This document shows, piece by piece, positions 13,059 through 16,259 of a stretch of 16,259 nucleotides of DNA. The position numbers and the translations under genes were made by a program. Source of the stretch: Chloroflexota bacterium (lineage in GTDB: Bacteria > Chloroflexota > Limnocylindria > Limnocylindrales > CSP1-4); assembly GCA_021786915.1 (NCBI GenBank), contig JAJYMP010000313.1, positions 1 to 16,259 of the forward strand, written 5' to 3'. The notes beneath the pieces are model-generated. The model saw only the letters and a program-made list of their open reading frames with translations, was not told the DNA's origin and ran no database searches. Within the stretch, counting starts at the first letter, position 1. Each line of letters opens with the position of its first letter.

Positions 13059-13148
13059 ACGCACACGGACACCGAGACGATCGTCCCCATCGCCCACGAC
13101 GCGCCCTTCGCCCGGGGCGCCTTCCCGCGCAGCACGGTCCACCGGTAG
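13059..13148 (+). CDS. Possible small ORF directly upstream of alsS (non-standard start)
   Basis: A strong ribosome site (AGGAGG, 13049-13054) is followed 4 nt later by ACG rather than ATG. The frame then reads H-T-D-T-E-T-I-V-P-I-A-H-D-A-P-F-A-R-G and runs 29 codons to a TAG that directly abuts the alsS GTG. The composition looks protein-like and not like GC-rich noise. An in-frame GTG at 13038 would give 36 codons but precedes the ribosome site. It may be a translated leader, a gene with a mutated start, or a sequencing error in an ATG. No family is recognised. Confidence 0.35.
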   Translation, partial: THTDTETIVPIAHDAPFARGAFPRSTVHR

Positions 13149-14840
13149 GTGGCAGGCGCCAGCGATCGGACGGCTGCGTCGCTGCTCGTCGAGTGCCTCG
13201 CCGCCGAGAGCTGCGAGTACGTCTTCTCCGTCCCCGGCGAGGAGACCATGGATGTGCTCGACGCCCTCGGCCGCCAGGACGCCGTCCGCCACGTGACCAC
13301 GCGCCACGAGCAGGGTGCGGCCTTCATGGCCGACGTCTACGGCCGCCTCACCGGGCGCGCCGCGGTGGCCATGGCCACGCTCGGGCCGGGCGCGACGAAC
13401 CTCGTGACCGGCATCGCCGACGCCTTCCTCGACCACGCCCCCGTGGTGGCGCTCACCGGTCAGGCGGGGCTTGACCGCACCCACAAGGTCGCGCACCAGT
13501 TCGTGGACATCGTGCGCATGCTCGAGCCGGTCACCAAGTGGAACCAGCGCGTGGAGCAGGCGGGCGCGATCCCGGAGATCGTGCGCAAGGCGTTCCGCGT
13601 GGCGCGCCTCGAGAAGCCCGGGCCCACGCACATCGAGCTGCCGGAGAACATCGCCGCAACGACCGTGCCCGACGACCTCCGCCCCCTCGTCCCGACCCAG
13701 GCCTACTTCCCCGAGCCCACCGACGAGGCGATCGCCCACGCCGCGAGGCTGATCACCGGCTCAAGCCGGCCCATCGTCCTCGCCGGCAACGGCGTCCTGC
13801 GCCGGAGCGCCGCGCCGGAGCTCCGCGCCTTCGCCCAGGGCCTCCACGTGCCCGTGGCGGCGACCTTCATGGGCAAGGGCGCCATCGACGACCGGAGCCA
13901 CCTCTCGCTGCTGGCAGTGGGCCTCCAGGCGCGCGACCACGTGCTCACCGGGTTCGACCGCTCGGACCTCGTGATCGCGGTGGGCTACGACCTCGTCGAG
14001 TATGCGCCGTCGCGCTGGAACCCCGACGGCCGCAAGCGGGTCATCCACATCGACACGGCGCCGGCGGACGTGGACGCGGCGTACCGGCCCGAGGTTGAGC
14101 TCATCGGCGACATCGAGGGCACGCTCCGGCGGCTGCTCGCCGCGGTCCTCCCGTCAGGGATCGGCGGCCAGGACGCGCGTGCACGGCACGCGGCCCACGA
14201 GACGGCGGCCCACCAGGACCTGCGCAATGCGATCCTCGCCGACCTCCACGCGTTCGAGGAGGACGACGGCTGGCCGATCCGGCCCCAGAAGGCGATCGCC
14301 GACCTGCGCCGCGCGCTCCGCCCCGACGACATCGTCGTGAGCGACGTCGGGGCGCACAAGGTCTGGCTCGCGAGGCTCTACCCCACGTACGAGCCCAACA
14401 CCGTGGTCATCTCCAACGGCTTCGCGGCGATGGGGATCGCGGTGCCGGGGGCCATCGCCGCCAAGCTCGTCCACCCGGACCGGCGCGTCGTGGCGCTGTG
14501 CGGCGACGGCGGGTTCCTCATGAACTCCCAGGAGCTCGAGACGGCCCGCCGGGTCGGCGCGAACATCACGGTCGTGGTGTGGCGGGACGAGGGGTACGGC
14601 CTGATCGACTGGAAGCAGCGGGTCGAGTTCGGCGAGGCCTTCGGCGTGGTTTTCACGAACCCCGACCTGGTCGACTATGCGCGCTCGTTCGGGATCGCCG
14701 GGTTTCGGCCGACCTCCGCTGCGGACCTCTACCCCACCCTGATGCGCGCACTGGAGCACGACGGACCGTCGGTCGTGGACGTGCCGATCGACTACCGGGA
14801 GAACCTGCGCCTCACGGAGCGGCTGGGGGCGCTGTCGTGA
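13149..14840 (+). CDS. alsS: Acetolactate synthase, catabolic AlsS-like (ThDP enzyme)
   Basis: A 563-aa ThDP-dependent enzyme expected to join two pyruvates into 2-acetolactate. The N-terminal domain has T-R-H-E-Q-G-A-A-F-M (51-60) with catalytic Glu54. The middle domain contains V-G-Y-D-L-V-E-Y, H-I-D-T-A-P-A-D-V-D-A-A-Y and E-L-I-G-D-I-E, closely following Bacillus AlsS (G-Y-D-P-I-E-Y, A-D-I-D-H-A-Y-Q, E-L-I-G-D-I), which argues for the FAD-free catabolic type. The ThDP motif is G-D-G-G-F (452-456), but the downstream Asn that helps bind magnesium in AlsS (V-W-N-D) is Arg479 here (V-W-R-D-E-G-Y-G-L-I). Another ThDP decarboxylase or ligase activity is therefore possible. GTG 13149 is the earliest start, because TAG directly precedes it. 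No alsD or ilvN lies nearby. Confidence 0.82.
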   Translation: MAGASDRTAASLLVECLAAESCEYVFSVPGEETMDVLDALGRQDAVRHVTTRHEQGAAFMADVYGRLTGRAAVAMATLGPGATNLVTGIADAFLDHAPVVALTGQAGLDRTHKVAHQFVDIVRMLEPVTKWNQRVEQAGAIPEIVRKAFRVARLEKPGPTHIELPENIAATTVPDDLRPLVPTQAYFPEPTDEAIAHAARLITGSSRPIVLAGNGVLRRSAAPELRAFAQGLHVPVAATFMGKGAIDDRSHLSLLAVGLQARDHVLTGFDRSDLVIAVGYDLVEYAPSRWNPDGRKRVIHIDTAPADVDAAYRPEVELIGDIEGTLRRLLAAVLPSGIGGQDARARHAAHETAAHQDLRNAILADLHAFEEDDGWPIRPQKAIADLRRALRPDDIVVSDVGAHKVWLARLYPTYEPNTVVISNGFAAMGIAVPGAIAAKLVHPDRRVVALCGDGGFLMNSQELETARRVGANITVVVWRDEGYGLIDWKQRVEFGEAFGVVFTNPDLVDYARSFGIAGFRPTSAADLYPTLMRALEHDGPSVVDVPIDYRENLRLTERLGALS

Positions 14841-14892
14841 GGCCGCTCTCGCTCCCATTTCCGGCCGGCGACCCGTCCCGGCGCGACGAGCC

Positions 14893-14898
14893 TATCGT
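14893..14898 (+). promoter_or_regulatory. -10 box for a leaderless cupin transcript
   Basis: TATCGT lies 6 nt before the ATG at 14905. Only GGGGGC separates them, which could also serve as a poor ribosome site. Confidence 0.45.
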
Positions 14899-14904
14899 GG
14901 GGGC

Positions 14905-15231
14905 ATGACAACGTCCCACGCGTTCTTCCCGAGCCTCCTCGCCGAGGCGCCCCTGCCCGCACGGGGGATCCACAGCCAGACGCTCTCCGACGAGGCCGGT
15001 GTCGAGCTGGTCCTGTTCGCCTTCGCCGCCGGCGAGCGCCTCTCCGAGCACACCGCGGCGCGGCCGGCGATCATCCACATCCTGTCCGGCGAGTGTGACC
15101 TCACCGCGGGCGGCGATGCCTGGGCCGCCACCGCGGGGGCCTGGCTCCGGATGCCGGCCAACACGAAGCACAGCGTGGTTGCGCGCACGCCGCTGGTGAT
15201 GGCCCTGTACCTGCTTCCGCCCGAGAGCTGA
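14905..15231 (+). CDS. Small cupin-domain protein
   Basis: A 108-aa single cupin barrel. Motif 1 is G-E-R-L-S-E-H-T-A-A-R-P-A-I-I-H-I-L-S-G-E (43-63) and motif 2 is G-A-W-L-R-M-P-A-N-T-K-H-S (78-90). The usual metal set (HxH, Glu, His) is only partly kept: His49 is followed by Thr-Ala instead of x-His, while Glu63 and His89 are present, so metal binding is uncertain. Cytosolic; function unknown. Small cupins are often sensors or isomerase-like enzymes. It starts 64 nt after alsS with its own promoter-like box, so it may be independent. It converges with the DinB gene. Confidence 0.83.
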   Translation: MTTSHAFFPSLLAEAPLPARGIHSQTLSDEAGVELVLFAFAAGERLSEHTAARPAIIHILSGECDLTAGGDAWAATAGAWLRMPANTKHSVVARTPLVMALYLLPPES

Positions 15232-15297
15232 GCGAGTCGCCGCACCAGCGCGCGAACCAGCCCACGCCAGTTCGGGACCGGCCGCGCCACGGAGGGG

Positions 15298-15792
15298 CTA
15301 TCCGGATGGCGACCCGGCGACCGCGTCCAGGATCGCGCGCAGCTCCCTCGTGTGATCCTCGTAATGCTCCGTCATCTCGCCGAAGAAGTACTCCTGGTGC
15401 GCGGCGTGCTTGATCCACCGCGACTCCGGGACCACGGTGAGGTAGCCCCGCAGCTCGCCGGCCGTCGTGCGGAAGATCGAGCGGACCTCGTCCATCGGCA
15501 GCGCCCGGAAGCGGGCGAGGCCCTGGGCGTTCAGCTCGTCTCCGCCGCCGGCAGCCCACTGCGCCTCGATGCGCTCCATCGACGGGCTGCCCTCGTTCAC
15601 CGCGAGCTCCCTGGCCGCGGCGAGCGCCGCCTCCTGCCACAGCGCGATGTGGCCCATGAGGTCACGCCCGGACCAGCCGCCGGCGGCCTCGACCGGGCGG
15701 TCCAGCTGCTCGTCGGTGAGCTCCAGCAGCGCCTCGTACGGGCGGAACCCATCCCGTTCGTCCTCGAGGAAGGAGAGGGCATCGAAATACAT
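15298..15792 (-). CDS. DinB/ClbS-like four-helix-bundle protein
   Basis: A 164-aa protein of the DinB/YfiT-like fold. The conserved helix motif G-W-S-G-R-D-L-M-G-H-I-A-L-W (39-52) provides the first metal-ligand His48. His143 and His147 in T-E-H-Y-E-D-H-T-R-E-L (141-151) provide the other two, so the three-His metal site is intact. Such proteins are often thiol-dependent S-transferases or cyclopropane hydrolases (ClbS), or are uncharacterised; the substrate is unknown. The protein continues to 15298 with a polar tail. The ATG at 15792 has no Shine-Dalgarno but TACGAT lies 6 nt upstream. It converges with the cupin gene, and its start lies 2 nt from a possible divergent ATG (15795). Confidence 0.88.
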   Translation of the reverse strand: MYFDALSFLEDERDGFRPYEALLELTDEQLDRPVEAAGGWSGRDLMGHIALWQEAALAAARELAVNEGSPSMERIEAQWAAGGGDELNAQGLARFRALPMDEVRSIFRTTAGELRGYLTVVPESRWIKHAAHQEYFFGEMTEHYEDHTRELRAILDAVAGSPSG

Positions 15793-15794
15793 GG

Positions 15795-16151
15795 ATGCAT
15801 CGTAGCGCCCGCACTGCGGCCCGACGGCAGGAGCGGCACGCGACCCAGACCGGCGGCCAGTCGCCCGGGGACGCGAGCCGGACGCCCTCCGGGCTCGCGG
15901 AGCAGCGCGCGGCGCACGGGTGGCTCGACGACCCGCCCCTCATCCGTGACGACCCCGTCTCGGCACGCTTGGCCGGCCCGGAGGCCGAGGCGTTCGTGCG
16001 CGGAAGTGCGGACCAGTTTCGGCTCGCGCCGTCCATGGCCGACGGGCGCAACCACCTCGTGGCGTCGGTGTTCGACGTCGTCGACGAGGCTTTCCCCCTG
16101 CCCGAGGCCGTGAGCCTGTGCCTGGCGAGGCTCCTCTCGTGGCTGACGTGA
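15795..16151 (+). CDS. Small protein of unknown function
   Basis: A 118-codon frame. From about 15890 onwards it looks coding: strong G/C bias at third positions and a balanced composition, with segments such as H-G-W-L-D-D-P-P-L-I-R-D-D-P-V and N-H-L-V-A-S-V-F-D-V-V-D-E-A-F-P-L-P-E-A-V. The N-terminal 30 residues are basic and low in hydrophobics and may be untranslated, so the true start could be an internal GTG. There is no signal peptide, membrane segment or recognised domain. Antisense frames over the same stretch look poorer. If the ATG at 15795 is used, it lies 2 bp from the divergent DinB start codon. Confidence is modest. Confidence 0.4.
   Translation: MHRSARTAARRQERHATQTGGQSPGDASRTPSGLAEQRAAHGWLDDPPLIRDDPVSARLAGPEAEAFVRGSADQFRLAPSMADGRNHLVASVFDVVDEAFPLPEAVSLCLARLLSWLT
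15799..15804 (-). promoter_or_regulatory. -10 box for a leaderless DinB transcript
   Basis: Minus-strand TACGAT lies 6 nt before the ATG at 15792. No ribosome site is visible. Confidence 0.5.
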
Positions 16152-16259
16152 GCCCTGCCTCGGGCCGGTCGAGCCCGATGGACCGCGAGCGACGATCCCG
16201 GCGAGTCGGGGCAGACTCGAATCGGCCTCGCCCGAGCGCGGGCCGCGGCGCCCGGGCCC
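16152..16259. other. Window end, no gene seen
   Basis: These 108 nt contain only short frames, one from an ATG at 16179 that runs off the edge with Arg-rich composition. Nothing supports a gene or RNA. Confidence 0.5.

Noticed and set aside
1..16259. tRNA, rRNA, CRISPR array or insertion sequence
   Set aside because: No cloverleaf, spaced repeat array or transposase-like frame was recognised on either strand by reading; a dedicated search was not possible.

Overview
The window is a very GC-rich stretch (roughly 70% GC or more by eye, almost every third codon position G or C) of a bacterial chromosome. The gene content suggests a Chloroflexota lineage, or failing that an actinobacterium: a stand-alone B12-binding subunit of methylmalonyl-CoA mutase, a ScyD/ScyE-type secreted protein, a small zincin, an acetylpolyamine-type deacetylase, a DinB protein, and many genes that seem to start on leaderless mRNA. 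The phylum is an inference. No rRNA, tRNA, CRISPR array or insertion sequence was recognised.

Layout. 1-476: end of a methylmalonyl-CoA mutase operon (B12-binding subunit overlapping a probable meaB start). 693-1814: secreted beta-propeller-like protein with a terminator. 1885-3712: folE and a histone-deacetylase-family amidohydrolase. 3852-5243: an alpha/beta hydrolase lacking its nucleophile serine, divergent from a zincin. 5331-7531: PLP dehydratase translationally coupled to a proline-rich membrane protein. 7721-13008: a redox/sulfur-flavoured region with arsR-trxA, a YjbR-like gene, a VOC gene, tauE-DUF1634, a decayed oxidoreductase/sigma/anti-sigma mosaic, groES, glutaredoxin and osmC. 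13149-14840: AlsS-type acetolactate synthase. 14905-16151: cupin, DinB and a small unknown ORF.

The most notable signal is a 20-bp operator, ACTTGCGY-N4-RCGCAANT, found three times. It lies in the promoters of arsR-trxA, of glutaredoxin-groES and of osmC. In each case its first arm supplies the -35 hexamer (TTGCGC or TTGCGT), placed 17-18 bp before a -10-like hexamer. This suggests a small thiol-redox regulon run by the ArsR-family repressor encoded at 7759. That repressor lacks the classic ELCVCDL metal site but has cysteines placed roughly where thiol-sensing relatives (BigR/SqrR type) have them. The neighbouring TauE/DUF1634 permease pair and the relic flavin oxidoreductase would fit sulfane-sulfur or thiol-stress handling; this functional reading is inference.

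Other points of interest are the pseudogene mosaic, which has a 15-bp perfect inverted repeat exactly at a frameshift; the abundant TANNNT-like hexamers 6-7 nt before start codons; and two tiny upstream ORFs (before osmC and alsS).
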